NCBI RefSeq assembly: GCF_000178995.1
Contig: NZ_ADVZ01000001.1
Coordinates: 840,001 to 904,000, forward strand
Origin: Afipia sp. 1NLS2
GTDB lineage: Bacteria; Pseudomonadota; Alphaproteobacteria; Rhizobiales; Xanthobacteraceae
DNA: 64,000 nt
Reading direction: 5' to 3'
A model generated the notes under the pieces. That model made no database searches and was not told the DNA's origin. It saw nothing but the letters and a program-made list of their open reading frames with translations. The position numbers and the translations under genes were made by a program. Shown piece by piece: positions 16,877 through 25,603 of the stretch (positions are counted from its first letter, which is position 1; every line of letters starts with the position of its first letter).

Positions 16877-17418
16877 CGCGCGTCAGTCTCTTCCTTTGCA
16901 CGGCGCTCGCGTCGTTCGGCGTCGGCTATCCGGGCCTCACGCCGATGCCGATCAAGCTGATGTGGAACGCCTCGGCCAGTGCGCCGATCGGTTTCTACAC
17001 GATCGACTTCGACGGTCCCTTCGAGGTCACGGACCTTGTGGCCATCGACGCGCCAGAGCCGCTCGCGGACTTTCTCGACAAGCGCGGCTACCTGCCCAAG
17101 GGCGTGCCGCTCCTGAAGCGCGTGCTCGCGGTTTCCGGACAGGTGGTCTGCCGGACGGGTCTCGTCATCACTGTCGATGGCGTCGACATGGGCCATGCGC
17201 TCGAACGCGATCGCGCCGGCCGCGATCTGCCCGAATGGCAAGGCTGCCAACGCATCCAGACCGGCGAGTTCTTCGCGATGAACTGGCAGGTCGAAGGCAG
17301 CCTCGATGGCCGCTACTTCGGCCTTCTCTCCACCGACCAGATCATCGGCCGCGCGGTCCCGCTGTGGACCGACGAGGAAGGCGACGGCCGCTTCGAATGG
17401 CGCGCGCCAACGCGGTGA
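16873..17418 (+). CDS. traF: TraF-type S26 signal peptidase
   Basis: The product has 181 residues from ATG 16873. A short N-terminal hydrophobic stretch (VSLFLCTALASFGVGYPGL) anchors it in the membrane. The serine motif SASAPIGFY near residue 36 and the lysine motif PLLKRVLAVSGQ near 82 provide the Ser-Lys dyad of S26 peptidases. Plasmid TraF peptidases mature and cyclise the TrbC pilin, and a trbC gene is present at 24977. It overlaps DUF2840 by 4 bases. Confidence 0.88.
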   Translation: MTRVSLFLCTALASFGVGYPGLTPMPIKLMWNASASAPIGFYTIDFDGPFEVTDLVAIDAPEPLADFLDKRGYLPKGVPLLKRVLAVSGQVVCRTGLVITVDGVDMGHALERDRAGRDLPEWQGCQRIQTGEFFAMNWQVEGSLDGRYFGLLSTDQIIGRAVPLWTDEEGDGRFEWRAPTR

Positions 17419-17431
17419 TCGCGCGCGCGCT

Positions 17432-17453
17432 GCGGGCTGTCCGAGTGGCCCGC
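17432..17453 (+). promoter_or_regulatory. Hairpin between traF and DUF736
   Basis: GCGGGC (17432-17437) and GCCCGC (17448-17453) pair with a 10-base loop, 32 bases before the DUF736 start codon. It may be an mRNA processing or regulatory element. Confidence 0.35.
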
Positions 17454-17485
17454 ATCAACTTCACCGCTCATGAAAGGAGCCTTCA

Positions 17486-17821
17486 ATGGCGCAGATTGGT
17501 CAATTCACCCGCACCCCGTCCGGTTATTCCGGACATATCCGCACGCTCTCGCTCGATCTCGACCTGACCTTCGTTCCGGCCGAGAACGCCAATGTCGAGA
17601 ACGCGCCGGCCTATCGCATCCATCTCGGCGACGAGGACGGACCGGAAGTCGGCGCGGGATGGAAGCGCACCGGCGATCGCGCCGGCCCGTTCGTTTCGGT
17701 TGTCCTCGACGATCCCGTCTTTCAGCAGCCGATCCGCGCCCGCCTGTTCCAGGCGGACGAAGACGGCCGCGAGTGGAGCCTGCACTGGACCCGTCAGAAG
17801 AAACGCGACGAGCAGGAATGA
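17486..17821 (+). CDS. DUF736 domain protein
   Basis: The product has 111 residues, preceded by AAGGAG. It shows the family pattern: MAQIGQFTRTPSGYSGHIRT at the start, PAYRIHLGDEDGPEVGAGWK in the middle and VVLDDPVFQQPIRARLFQAD near the end. The fold is probably all-beta. The family is widespread on alphaproteobacterial plasmids and conjugative elements. Its function is not established. It overlaps the ATGA before the transglycosylase gene. Confidence 0.85.
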   Translation: MAQIGQFTRTPSGYSGHIRTLSLDLDLTFVPAENANVENAPAYRIHLGDEDGPEVGAGWKRTGDRAGPFVSVVLDDPVFQQPIRARLFQADEDGREWSLHWTRQKKRDEQE

Positions 17822-17823
17822 CC

Positions 17824-18588
17824 ATGGATAATTCCTGCGCTCGTTTCGCGATCAGAAGATGCGGCGGCCGCCGCCGCATCTTCCTCCTTCTTCTTTCCGG
17901 CCTGAGCTTCTCCGCGGCCGCAGCGCCTCATGCTTTGGCGCAGAACGCTCGTCCGGTCCGCGCCGCTTCGATCAACGTCCATGCCGCACACCTCTCCGAA
18001 GCCGCGCAGCGCTTCGGCATTCCGGTGCGCTGGATCGTCGCCGTCATGCGCGGCGAAAGCGCAGGCGATGTTCGCGCCGTGTCCTCGGCCGGCGCAGTGG
18101 GCCTGATGCAGATCATGCCCGACACCTGGGCCGAACTGCGCACCCGCTATGGTCTCGGCCGCGATCCCTATACACCGCGCGACAACATTCTCGCGGGCGC
18201 TGCGTATCTTCGCGAGATGTGGGATCGCTACGGCGACATCGGTGCGATGCTCGCTGCCTACAACGCCGGCCCCGCACGCTATGATGAGCACCGTGCAACC
18301 GGGCGCCCGTTGCCTGCCGAAACGCGCGCCTATGTCGATTTTCTTGCGCCCGCGCTGCGCGGCGAGCGTCCATCGAAGGGTGCGTCGACGGCGGCGCGAC
18401 CGTTCGACTGGCGCGAGGCGACACTCTTTGTCGTGAGCGTGTTCAGCGATTCCGCCGCCAATGCCGCGCCACGGGAAGGCTCGCCGGACAAAGCCCGCCC
18501 ACCCGTTCCGGCAACATCCGACGCGCTTGCCGCGCTCCAGTCGAGGGGGCTGTTTGTCGCTCCCAGTACCGATGGAGGTCGGCCATGA
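17824..18588 (+). CDS. Lytic transglycosylase (SLT domain)
   Basis: The product has 254 residues from ATG 17824, chosen over ATG 17818 because AGCAGGA is then well spaced. A signal peptide ends near HALAQNA (residue 40). The SLT domain follows: the catalytic glutamate in VMRGESAGD near residue 77, AVSSAGAVGLMQIMPDTW, then NILAGAAYLREMWDRYGD and MLAAYNAGP. It is the VirB1-type enzyme that opens local gaps in peptidoglycan for mating-pore assembly. The C-terminal 80 residues are disordered and proline-rich. Confidence 0.9.
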   Translation: MDNSCARFAIRRCGGRRRIFLLLLSGLSFSAAAAPHALAQNARPVRAASINVHAAHLSEAAQRFGIPVRWIVAVMRGESAGDVRAVSSAGAVGLMQIMPDTWAELRTRYGLGRDPYTPRDNILAGAAYLREMWDRYGDIGAMLAAYNAGPARYDEHRATGRPLPAETRAYVDFLAPALRGERPSKGASTAARPFDWREATLFVVSVFSDSAANAAPREGSPDKARPPVPATSDALAALQSRGLFVAPSTDGGRP

Positions 18589-18661
18589 CCGGCTGCGCGG
18601 CAATTCGCATCCCCGCGTATGCCGGCGTGTCATGGAGGGCGCGGAGGGTGGAGGCAGGCGC

Positions 18662-18720
18662 AACAACCGACCGATGGCGAGATAAAAAGGCGCACGGTGC
18701 GCCTCGGTCGAGTGGTTGTT
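18662..18720. other. Candidate origin of transfer (nested inverted repeats)
   Basis: The 243-base gap before the relaxase gene contains nested pairs. AACAACC (18662-18668) pairs with GGTTGTT (18714-18720). ACCGA (18670-18674) pairs with TCGGT (18704-18708). GGCGCAC (18689-18695) pairs with GTGCGCC (18697-18703). Two further CGCACCGTGCG-like palindromes occur at 18765-18775 and 18812-18821. Position next to the relaxase and the nested geometry fit an oriT. Confidence 0.5.
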
Positions 18721-18831
18721 TCTGCTTGTTTTTCTGGCGCGTTCCGCGCCGTGCGGCGCTCGCCCGCACCGTGCGCTTCGCGCTCATCTCTCTCTTTTCA
18801 CAAGCAGTTTTGCACCGTGCGGGGTTTCGCC

Positions 18832-20571
18832 ATGACCGATGACCGCGAGTTCCGTGTCCGTCCGGGGCGCATCCGCTCGACACGCGCCCAGCAGGCCCGC
18901 CCGTTCATCGCACAGGCGTTGGCCGCCGCGCAGAAGGCCGGAGGCCGCGTGTCGCGCTCCGGCCGGATCACGCCCGGCAACCGCTCGCGCTTCGGGCGCG
19001 GCCAGCGCGCCAGCATCCAGGCCAATCGCCTGCTGACCGGCCGCTCGCGCATCGTCGTCATCAAGACCCGCGTTGTCCGCCACACCGCGCGCTCCGCACC
19101 GCTGGGCGCGCATCTGAACTATCTGCGCCGCGACGGCGTGACCCGTGACGGGGAGAAGGCGCGGCTGTTCGGCCCGGAGAGCGACGACATCGACGCGCGC
19201 GCCTTCGCCGATCGCTGCGAGAACGACCGGCATCATTTCCGCTTCATCATCTCACCCGAGGACGCCGCGGATATGGCCGACCTCAAAGCACACGCGCGCG
19301 AGCTGATGGGGCAGATGGAAAAAGACCTCGGCACGAAGCTGGATTGGGTCGGCGTCGATCACTGGAACACCGACAACCCGCACCTTCATATCATCCTGCG
19401 TGGCCGCACCGACGACGGCCAAGATCTCGTGATCTCGCGCGACTACATCAAGGAGGGGATGCGTGCCCGCGCGCAAGATCTCGTCACCCAGGAACTTGGA
19501 CTTCGCTCCGATTTCGATATCCACCGCACACTCGAAAGTCAGGTCGAGGCCGAACGCTGGACGCAGCTCGACCGTCAGCTTGTCCGCGACGCCGGTAAAT
19601 CCGGCATCATCGATCTCGCCCCGCGCGCCGACCGCCAGCCCGACGAGTTTCATGCGCTGAAGGTCGGCCGGCTGCGCACCCTCGAAGTTCTCGGCGTCGC
19701 CGGACAGGTTGGGCATTCGCAATGGTTCATCAAGCCGGAAGCCGAGACCGTCCTGCGCGAACTCGGCGAGCGCGGTGACATCATCAAGCGGATGCACCGC
19801 GCGCTCACCGAACGCGGCATCGAGCGCGGCTCGGCGAACTATGTCCTGGCCGGCGAAAGCCTCGACGTACCCATCGTCGGCCGCCTCATCGAACGCGGCC
19901 TCGATGACGAGCTGAAGGGCACGGCCTACGCCGTTGTCGACGGGGTGGATGGCCGGACCCATCACATCAAGCTGCCGCATCTCGACGCCGCCGGTGATAG
20001 CCGGCCCGGATCAATCGTTGAGCTGCGCACCTTTGAGGATGCGCGCGGCGAGCGTCGTGTCGCGCTGGCGGTGCGCGCTGATCTCGATATCCAGGCCCAG
20101 GTGAATGCAACCGGTGCGACCTGGCTCGACCGCCAAGCTGTCGCTCGCGATCCCATCGCTCTCTCCGAAGGAGGCTTCGGCGCCGAAGTGCGTGAGACGA
20201 TGGACCAGCGCGCCGAGCACCTGATCGGTGAAGGGCTCGCCGAGCGCCAGAGTGGGCGCGTCGTCTTCGCCCGCCGGCTGCTTAACACCTTGCGTGATCG
20301 GGAACTGAGCGCGCTCGGCGAGAAGCTCGCGGCCGAGACCGGCCTTCCGTTCAACCGCGCGGACAGCGGCGAATATGTCGCCGGCTTCTATCGCCAGCGT
20401 TTCACGCTCGCCTCCGGCCGCTTCGCCATGATCGACGACGGCCTCGGCTTCCAGCTCGTGCCCTGGTCGCCCTCCCTCGAAAAGCAACTCGGTCGCCACG
20501 TCGCCGGCGTCGCCCGCGACGACGGCAGCATCGACTGGGATTTCGGCCGCAAGCGGGGGCTCGGCCTCTAG
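18832..20571 (+). CDS. rlxS: RlxS-type relaxase (DUF3363)
   Basis: The product has 579 residues from ATG 18832. The N-terminal 70 residues are highly basic (GRGQRASIQANRLLTGRSR). The HUH relaxase core includes VVRHTARSAPLGAHLNYLRR, HHFRFIISPEDA and the histidine motif DHWNTDNPHLHIILRG near residue 184. The C-terminal half is DUF3363. It would nick oriT and pilot the single strand into the recipient. The motif arrangement is that of relaxases in Tn4371-like and alphaproteobacterial elements. The candidate oriT lies directly upstream and traG directly downstream. Confidence 0.9.
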   Translation: MTDDREFRVRPGRIRSTRAQQARPFIAQALAAAQKAGGRVSRSGRITPGNRSRFGRGQRASIQANRLLTGRSRIVVIKTRVVRHTARSAPLGAHLNYLRRDGVTRDGEKARLFGPESDDIDARAFADRCENDRHHFRFIISPEDAADMADLKAHARELMGQMEKDLGTKLDWVGVDHWNTDNPHLHIILRGRTDDGQDLVISRDYIKEGMRARAQDLVTQELGLRSDFDIHRTLESQVEAERWTQLDRQLVRDAGKSGIIDLAPRADRQPDEFHALKVGRLRTLEVLGVAGQVGHSQWFIKPEAETVLRELGERGDIIKRMHRALTERGIERGSANYVLAGESLDVPIVGRLIERGLDDELKGTAYAVVDGVDGRTHHIKLPHLDAAGDSRPGSIVELRTFEDARGERRVALAVRADLDIQAQVNATGATWLDRQAVARDPIALSEGGFGAEVRETMDQRAEHLIGEGLAERQSGRVVFARRLLNTLRDRELSALGEKLAAETGLPFNRADSGEYVAGFYRQRFTLASGRFAMIDDGLGFQLVPWSPSLEKQLGRHVAGVARDDGSIDWDFGRKRGLGL

Positions 20572-20595
20572 CGCCAATCGGAAAGGAACATCGCC

Positions 20596-22578
20596 ATGTC
20601 CGGTACCAAAATCCTGTGGGGACCGATCACCGTCGTCTTCCTCATCGTGCTCGTCACCACTTGGGGCGCGACCCAATATGTCGCATGGAGTCTCGGCTAT
20701 CAGGCGCAGCTTGGCCACCCGTGGCTTAAGCTGCTCGGCGTGCCCGTCTATTTTCCCCTCGCCATTATATGGTGGTGGTACTTCTACGACGCCTATGCGC
20801 CGGGGATCTTCGCAACGGGCGGGATCATCGCAGCGTCCGGCGGCATCATTGCCATCGCTGTCGCCATCGGCATGTCGGTCTGGCGAGCGCGCGAGCAGAA
20901 GAATGTCGCTACCTATGGCTCGGCGCGCTGGGCCGAGAAGCCTGAGATCAAGGCCGCGGGTCTGCTCGATCCCGATGGCGTGGTGCTCGGCCGCTACGAG
21001 CATGAGTATTTGCGCCACGACGGCCCGGAGCATGTGCTGTGCTTCGCGCCGACCCGATCGGGCAAGGGCGTCGGCCTTGTCGTGCCGTCGCTTCTGACCT
21101 GGCCGGGCTCGGCCATTGTTCACGACATCAAGGGTGAGAACTGGATTCTAACCGCAGGCTTCCGGTCGCAGCACGGCCGGGTGCTGCTGTTCGACCCGAC
21201 CAACCCGAAGTCGTCAGCCTACAATCCGCTGCTCGAGGTGCGGCGCGGTGAATGGGAGGTGCGGGACGTCCAAAACATCGCCGACATCCTGGTCGATCCG
21301 GAAGGATCACTCGACAAACGGAACCATTGGGAGAAAACGAGCCACTCGCTTCTCGTCGGTGCGATCCTGCATGTTCTCTATGCCGAGCCCGACAAGACGC
21401 TGGCCGGCGTCGCCGGCTTCCTCTCCGATCCGAAACGCCCGGTCGAATCCACGCTGCGCGCCATGATGAGGACCACGCATCTCGGCAAGGCGGGACCGCA
21501 TCCCGTCGTCGCCAGCGCTGCGCGCGAGTTGCTCAACAAATCCGACAACGAGCGCTCCGGCGTGCTGTCCACCGCCATGTCGTTTCTCGGCCTCTACCGC
21601 GATCCTGTCATCGCGGAGGTCACGCGCCGCTGCGACTGGAGAATCCGCGACATCGTTGGCGGCGAGCGGCCAACCACGCTCTACCTCGTGGTGCCGCCAT
21701 CGGACATCAATCGCACCAAGCCGCTGATCCGGTTGCTGCTGAACCAGATCGGCCGCCGCCTGACCGAGGATCTGCAAGCGAAAGCCGGACGCCATCGCCT
21801 GCTGCTGATGCTGGATGAATTCCCCGCCTTGGGGAGGTTAGATTTTTTCGAGACCGCGCTGGCCTTCATGGCGGGCTACGGGTTGAAGAGTTTCTTAATC
21901 TCACAGTCGCTGAACCAGATCGAGAAAGCCTACGGGCCGAACAATTCGATCCTCGACAACTGCCATGTGAGGGTGAGCTTCGCCACCAATGACGAGCGAA
22001 CGGCCAAACGTGTCTCCGATGCCCTCGGCACAGCGACCGAGATGAAGGCGATGAAGAACTATGCTGGGCACCGGCTGTCGCCTTGGCTTGGCCATCTGAT
22101 GGTGTCGCGCTCGGAAACTGCCCGCCAATTGCTGACGCCCGGCGAAATCATGCAGCTTCCGCCGACCGACGAGATCGTCATGGTCGCGGGCATCCCGCCG
22201 ATCCGGGCGAAGAAGGCGCGCTATTACGAGGACGCCCGCCTCCGGGAGCGTGTGCTGTCGCCGCCAGAGCCGAAACGTCCCAACACAAACCACCTCGACG
22301 ATTGGAGCACCCTGCCGATCCCGGCGCGGCCGGAGCCGGATGAGTCGCAATCGGCAAAACGATCCGACAACGATGACCCGACGCAATCCGAACGCCGGCT
22401 GCAACACGAACTCCATCGCGTGAAGCCGGTGGAGAAGAAGGCGCCGATCGACAACGAGTTCGAGCCGCCCGACGATCCTGACGAGGACGACGCTGTGCGC
22501 AATCGACGGATGCTCCGTCAGATGCAGGGCCTCGCTCGGCAGGTCTCGCTCGATCCCGGCGACAACATGGAGTTGTGA
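20596..22578 (+). CDS. traG: TraG/VirD4 type IV coupling protein
   Basis: The product has 660 residues. Membrane helices lie at about residues 8-30, 45-65 and 72-95. Walker A APTRSGKGVGL lies near residue 150 and Walker B LLLMLDEFPALG near 404, followed by MAGYGLKSFLISQSLNQIEK. The C-terminal 100 residues are acidic and disordered. It links the relaxase-DNA complex to the secretion channel and energises transfer. Its stop overlaps a GTG, with the CopG-like gene starting 6 bases later. Confidence 0.95.
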   Translation: MSGTKILWGPITVVFLIVLVTTWGATQYVAWSLGYQAQLGHPWLKLLGVPVYFPLAIIWWWYFYDAYAPGIFATGGIIAASGGIIAIAVAIGMSVWRAREQKNVATYGSARWAEKPEIKAAGLLDPDGVVLGRYEHEYLRHDGPEHVLCFAPTRSGKGVGLVVPSLLTWPGSAIVHDIKGENWILTAGFRSQHGRVLLFDPTNPKSSAYNPLLEVRRGEWEVRDVQNIADILVDPEGSLDKRNHWEKTSHSLLVGAILHVLYAEPDKTLAGVAGFLSDPKRPVESTLRAMMRTTHLGKAGPHPVVASAARELLNKSDNERSGVLSTAMSFLGLYRDPVIAEVTRRCDWRIRDIVGGERPTTLYLVVPPSDINRTKPLIRLLLNQIGRRLTEDLQAKAGRHRLLLMLDEFPALGRLDFFETALAFMAGYGLKSFLISQSLNQIEKAYGPNNSILDNCHVRVSFATNDERTAKRVSDALGTATEMKAMKNYAGHRLSPWLGHLMVSRSETARQLLTPGEIMQLPPTDEIVMVAGIPPIRAKKARYYEDARLRERVLSPPEPKRPNTNHLDDWSTLPIPARPEPDESQSAKRSDNDDPTQSERRLQHELHRVKPVEKKAPIDNEFEPPDDPDEDDAVRNRRMLRQMQGLARQVSLDPGDNMEL

Positions 22579-22583
22579 ACGCC

Positions 22584-23030
22584 ATGGCCAACATCAGGAA
22601 GAAAACGAAATTCACGGTCTATCTCGATCCCGATGTCACCAGGTCGCTCGCCGATTTCGCCGCGCGCCGCGATCAGTCGCAGTCGATGATCGCGGAAGCC
22701 GCGATCGCCTCGTTCCTGTCGCCGGACGATGCCGAGCGCCGCGAAGCGGTTGTTGCCAAGCGACTCGACCAACTCGATCGCCGCATGGCACGGCTGGAGC
22801 GCGATGTCGGCATCGCTGTCGAAACTCTGGCGGTGTTCGTCCGATTCTGGACCACCACCACACCTGCCTTGCCAGAACCCGCCGCGCAGGCCGCACGTGC
22901 CCTCGCCAGCAAGCGTTATGAAGCCTTCATCACCGCGCTCGGCAGACGACTGGCGAAGGGACCGAAGCTGCGGCAGGAGATTTCGGAGGATGTCGATACG
23001 GCCGGAGCCGGTCATGAAGCGGAGGGATAG
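22584..23030 (+). CDS. CopG-like ribbon-helix-helix protein
   Basis: The product has 148 residues from ATG 22584; GTG 22575 is a less likely start. The RHH motif is KKTKFTVYLDPDVTRSLADF followed by QSQSMIAEAAIASFL. A coiled coil follows (VAKRLDQLDRRMARLERDVG), then a hydrophobic AVETLAVFVRFW stretch. This protein commonly follows traG in such elements. It may be an accessory DNA-binding protein for relaxosome assembly or a regulator of the trb operon. Confidence 0.78.
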   Translation: MANIRKKTKFTVYLDPDVTRSLADFAARRDQSQSMIAEAAIASFLSPDDAERREAVVAKRLDQLDRRMARLERDVGIAVETLAVFVRFWTTTTPALPEPAAQAARALASKRYEAFITALGRRLAKGPKLRQEISEDVDTAGAGHEAEG

Positions 23031-23067
23031 CGGCCTTGTAGGGATCGGGGTTAAGGCGTATATACAG

Positions 23068-23083
23068 TCCCGTATCTACGGGA
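23068..23083. promoter_or_regulatory. VapBC operator candidate
   Basis: TCCCGTA (23068-23074) and TACGGGA (23077-23083) form a perfect inverted repeat with a TC spacer, overlapping the ribosome binding site of vapB. A GTATATAC palindrome lies just upstream. Toxin-antitoxin complexes typically repress their own operon at such sites. Confidence 0.5.
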
Positions 23084-23090
23084 GGTTGCC

Positions 23091-23351
23091 GTGCCCCACA
23101 TCGCCAAGGTTTTCCAGTCCGGCAACTCTCAGGCCGTGCGGTTGCCGAAGGATTTTCGTTTCACCGTCGATGAGGTCGAAGTCTCACGCGAGGGTGACGC
23201 CGTGATCCTGCGTCCGCGGCCGGATGCCTCCGGACGCTGGGCGTCGCTGCGGGCGGCCGTCGAGCGCGGCTTTAGCGCGGATTTCATGGCCGAAGGCCGG
23301 GAGCAGCCTGACGAGCAGAAGCGTCCCGATCTCGACCGGGCGTTTCCATGA
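23091..23351 (+). CDS. vapB: VapB-type antitoxin (AbrB/MazE fold)
   Basis: The product has 86 residues from a GTG start at 23091 preceded by GGGAGG. The swapped-hairpin DNA-binding domain reads AKVFQSGNSQAVRLPKDFRF then VEVSREGDAVILRPR. The C-terminal tail is acidic and would wrap the toxin. It overlaps vapC by 4 bases, the standard antitoxin-first order. The module likely stabilises the element in the host population. Confidence 0.88.
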   Translation: MPHIAKVFQSGNSQAVRLPKDFRFTVDEVEVSREGDAVILRPRPDASGRWASLRAAVERGFSADFMAEGREQPDEQKRPDLDRAFP

Positions 23352-23755
23352 CGACATGGCTTCTCGACACCAATGCTGTCATCGCGTTGGTGACGCGCCG
23401 GTCGGAGGCGCTCTTGCGCAAGGTTGAATCCTGCGAGCCTGGCGCGCTCGCGGTTTCTTCCGTGGTCGCCCATGAACTCTACTTCGGCGCCTATCGCAGC
23501 CAGAGAGTGGACTTCAACCTCGAAACACTTCGGCTGCTCTTTACGGATCTCGAAATTCTCGATCTCGAGCGTGAGGATGCGCGGGCGGCCGGCGAGATCA
23601 GGGCGGAGCTTGCGCGGCGCGGCACGCCGGTCGGCCCCTATGACGTCCTGATCGCCGGTCAAGCGATGGCGCGCGGCCTGCCGCTCGTCACCAACAACAC
23701 CGCCGAGTTCGAGCGCGTCGCCGGATTGCGGCTGGAGGATTGGACCAAGGATTGA
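23348..23755 (+). CDS. vapC: VapC-type PIN-domain toxin
   Basis: The product has 135 residues. PIN acidic residues are in place: Asp7 in TWLLDTNAVIAL, a glutamate in VVAHELYFGAYRS, and aspartate in GPYDVLIAGQAMARG, followed by LVTNNTAEFERV. VapC proteins are magnesium-dependent RNases cutting tRNA or rRNA. All catalytic residues appear intact, so it should be active and require VapB. The gene lies between the traG and trb operons, where toxin-antitoxin modules often act as addiction systems. Confidence 0.9.
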   Translation: MTTWLLDTNAVIALVTRRSEALLRKVESCEPGALAVSSVVAHELYFGAYRSQRVDFNLETLRLLFTDLEILDLEREDARAAGEIRAELARRGTPVGPYDVLIAGQAMARGLPLVTNNTAEFERVAGLRLEDWTKD

Positions 23756-23974
23756 TGCTCGCAGCAACGCAGTTGCTCGGCCATCTGTCGACAAAGTCCA
23801 GATCCGCGCAGGTCGCTGATTCGAAATCCATCCGCTCACACGAAGACCCGCGGGCGCAGGCGATACCGCCGTTCTCCTGTATTTGCACGCTACGCTGCTA
23901 CTACGACCGAAACTTGTTGAACGAACCCGACTTGAGTCTCTTTTAGTCATCCCCATCCGGGGACCTGTCTGTTG

Positions 23975-23996
23975 CGCCCCGTGAGGAAACGGGGCG
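23975..23996 (+). promoter_or_regulatory. Hairpin abutting the trbB start codon
   Basis: CGCCCCGT (23975-23982) pairs perfectly with ACGGGGCG (23989-23996), with a GAGGAA loop. The trbB ATG is only 3 bases further. The only Shine-Dalgarno-like string (GAGGA) is in the loop, so folding should affect translation of trbB. The 240 bases between vapC and trbB hold no gene and probably contain the trb promoter. Confidence 0.45.
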
Positions 23997-23999
23997 GGT

Positions 24000-24980
24000 A
24001 TGACTTCCAACCACCATAAGCCGGAGGCGATCGCACGCGGCGCGCGCATGTTGCGCACCGCGCTTGGACCGGCGATCGCGCGGTTTCTGGAAGACCCTGT
24101 CGTCGTCGAAGTGATGCTGAACCCGGACGGGCGATTGTGGATCGACCGCCTGTCCGAAGGGCTGGCCGACACCGGCGAGATGATGTCGGCGGCCGACGGC
24201 GAACGCATCATCCGCCTGGTCGCACATCATGTCGGGGCGGAGGTCCATCCCCGCTCGCCGCGCGTGTCGGCCGAACTGCCGGAGACCGGCGAACGCTTCG
24301 AGGGTCTGTTGCCCCCGGTCGTCGCAGCGCCCGCCTTCGCCATCCGCAAACCGGCCGTCGCGGTGTTCACGCTCGACGACTATGTTGCCGCCGGCATCAT
24401 GACCGTCGATCAAGCGGAAACCCTGCGCGCGGCCGTCGCGTCCCGCGCCAACATCCTCGTCGCCGGCGGCACTTCGACCGGGAAGACCACGCTGACAAAC
24501 GCGCTGCTCGCCGAAGTCGCGAAGGGCGCCGATCGCGTCGTTATCATCGAGGACACCCGCGAGTTGCAATGCGCCGCGCCCAACCTCGTCGCGATGCGCA
24601 CGAAGGATGGCGTCGCGACACTCTCCGATCTCGTGCGCTCGTCGTTGCGCCTCCGCCCCGACCGCATCCCGATCGGCGAGGTACGCGGCGCGGAAGCGCT
24701 CGACCTCTTGAAAGCGTGGGGGACGGGACACCCCGGCGGCATCGGCACGATTCACGCCGGCACCGGCATCGGCGCGCTGCGCCGTCTCGAACAGCTCATT
24801 CAGGAAGCCGTCATCACCGTTCCGCGTGCGCTGATCGCGGAGACCGTCGACCTCGTTGCCGTCCTCTCAGGTCGCGGCTCCGCGCGCCGGCTGGCCGAAC
24901 TGGCCCGTGTCGACGGGCTCGGTCCCGATGGCGACTACCGCATCACTCCAGCCACCCCGAACACAGGAGAATCCGAATGA
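24000..24980 (+). CDS. trbB: TrbB secretion ATPase (VirB11 family)
   Basis: The product has 326 residues. Features are [20 protein letters not shown] in the N-domain, Walker [19 protein letters not shown] near residue 156, the Asp box [12 protein letters not shown] and the His-box [16 protein letters not shown]. It forms the hexameric traffic ATPase at the base of the mating channel and is the first gene of the trb operon. Its stop overlaps the trbC start (ATGA). Confidence 0.94.
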   Translation: MTSNHHKPEAIARGARMLRTALGPAIARFLEDPVVVEVMLNPDGRLWIDRLSEGLADTGEMMSAADGERIIRLVAHHVGAEVHPRSPRVSAELPETGERFEGLLPPVVAAPAFAIRKPAVAVFTLDDYVAAGIMTVDQAETLRAAVASRANILVAGGTSTGKTTLTNALLAEVAKGADRVVIIEDTRELQCAAPNLVAMRTKDGVATLSDLVRSSLRLRPDRIPIGEVRGAEALDLLKAWGTGHPGGIGTIHAGTGIGALRRLEQLIQEAVITVPRALIAETVDLVAVLSGRGSARRLAELARVDGLGPDGDYRITPATPNTGESE

Positions 24981-25309
24981 TTCGCACTACGATGCGCGTC
25001 CGCCGTTTGATAACGACGGCCGCCGCTTTCACCTACGTCAACCTCGTTCTTGTGCCCGCCGCTCAAGCCTCCGGCTCGTCCATGCCGTGGGAACAGCCAC
25101 TGGAAAAGATCCTTCAGTCGGTCGAAGGACCCGTCGCCAAGATCGTCGCCGTCATCATCATCATCGTCACCGGCCTGACGCTGGCGTTCGGCGATTCGTC
25201 CGGAGGCTTCCGTCGCCTGATCCAGATCGTGTTCGGCCTGTCGATCGCTTTCGCGGCGTCGAGCTTCTTCCTGTCGTTCTTCTCGTTCGGCGGCGGAGCG
25301 CTCGTCTGA
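24977..25309 (+). CDS. trbC: TrbC conjugative pilin (VirB2 family)
   Basis: The product has 110 residues. It has a long signal peptide ending near AQASGS (residue 33), then two hydrophobic helices: AKIVAVIIIIVTGLTLAF and LIQIVFGLSIAFAASSFF. This is the prepilin layout of VirB2/TrbC. Maturation by the TraF peptidase encoded at 16873 is expected. The stop overlaps trbD by one base. Confidence 0.88.
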   Translation: MIRTTMRVRRLITTAAAFTYVNLVLVPAAQASGSSMPWEQPLEKILQSVEGPVAKIVAVIIIIVTGLTLAFGDSSGGFRRLIQIVFGLSIAFAASSFFLSFFSFGGGALV

Positions 25310-25590
25310 TGGCGGTGGCTTTCGAACAACTCGACGCCGTGCCGGGATTTACCGCTCCCGTCCATCGGGCGTTGACCGAGCACATCATGCTCGGCGGCGC
25401 TCCCAGAAGTATCGCCATCATGAATAGCACGCTCGCCGGCGCAGTCGGCCTCGGCCTGCGCCTCTGGCTGGTCGGCCTTGTCATCTGGGCGATCGGTCAC
25501 TTCGCCGCCGTCTGGGCGGCGAAGCGCGATCCGCTGTTCGTGGAAGTCGGGCGAAGGCATCTGCGCATCCCGGCTTTTCTGGCGGTGTGA
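25309..25590 (+). CDS. trbD: TrbD (VirB3 family)
   Basis: The product has 93 residues. The N-terminal PGFTAPVHRALTEHIMLGGA matches VirB3/TrbD, followed by membrane helices LAGAVGLGLRLWLVGLVIWA and nearby. It is an inner-membrane part of the channel that works with TrbE. ATG 25309 overlaps the trbC stop (TGATG). Confidence 0.88.
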   Translation: MAVAFEQLDAVPGFTAPVHRALTEHIMLGGAPRSIAIMNSTLAGAVGLGLRLWLVGLVIWAIGHFAAVWAAKRDPLFVEVGRRHLRIPAFLAV

Positions 25591-25603
25591 GGGAGACACG
25601 CAC

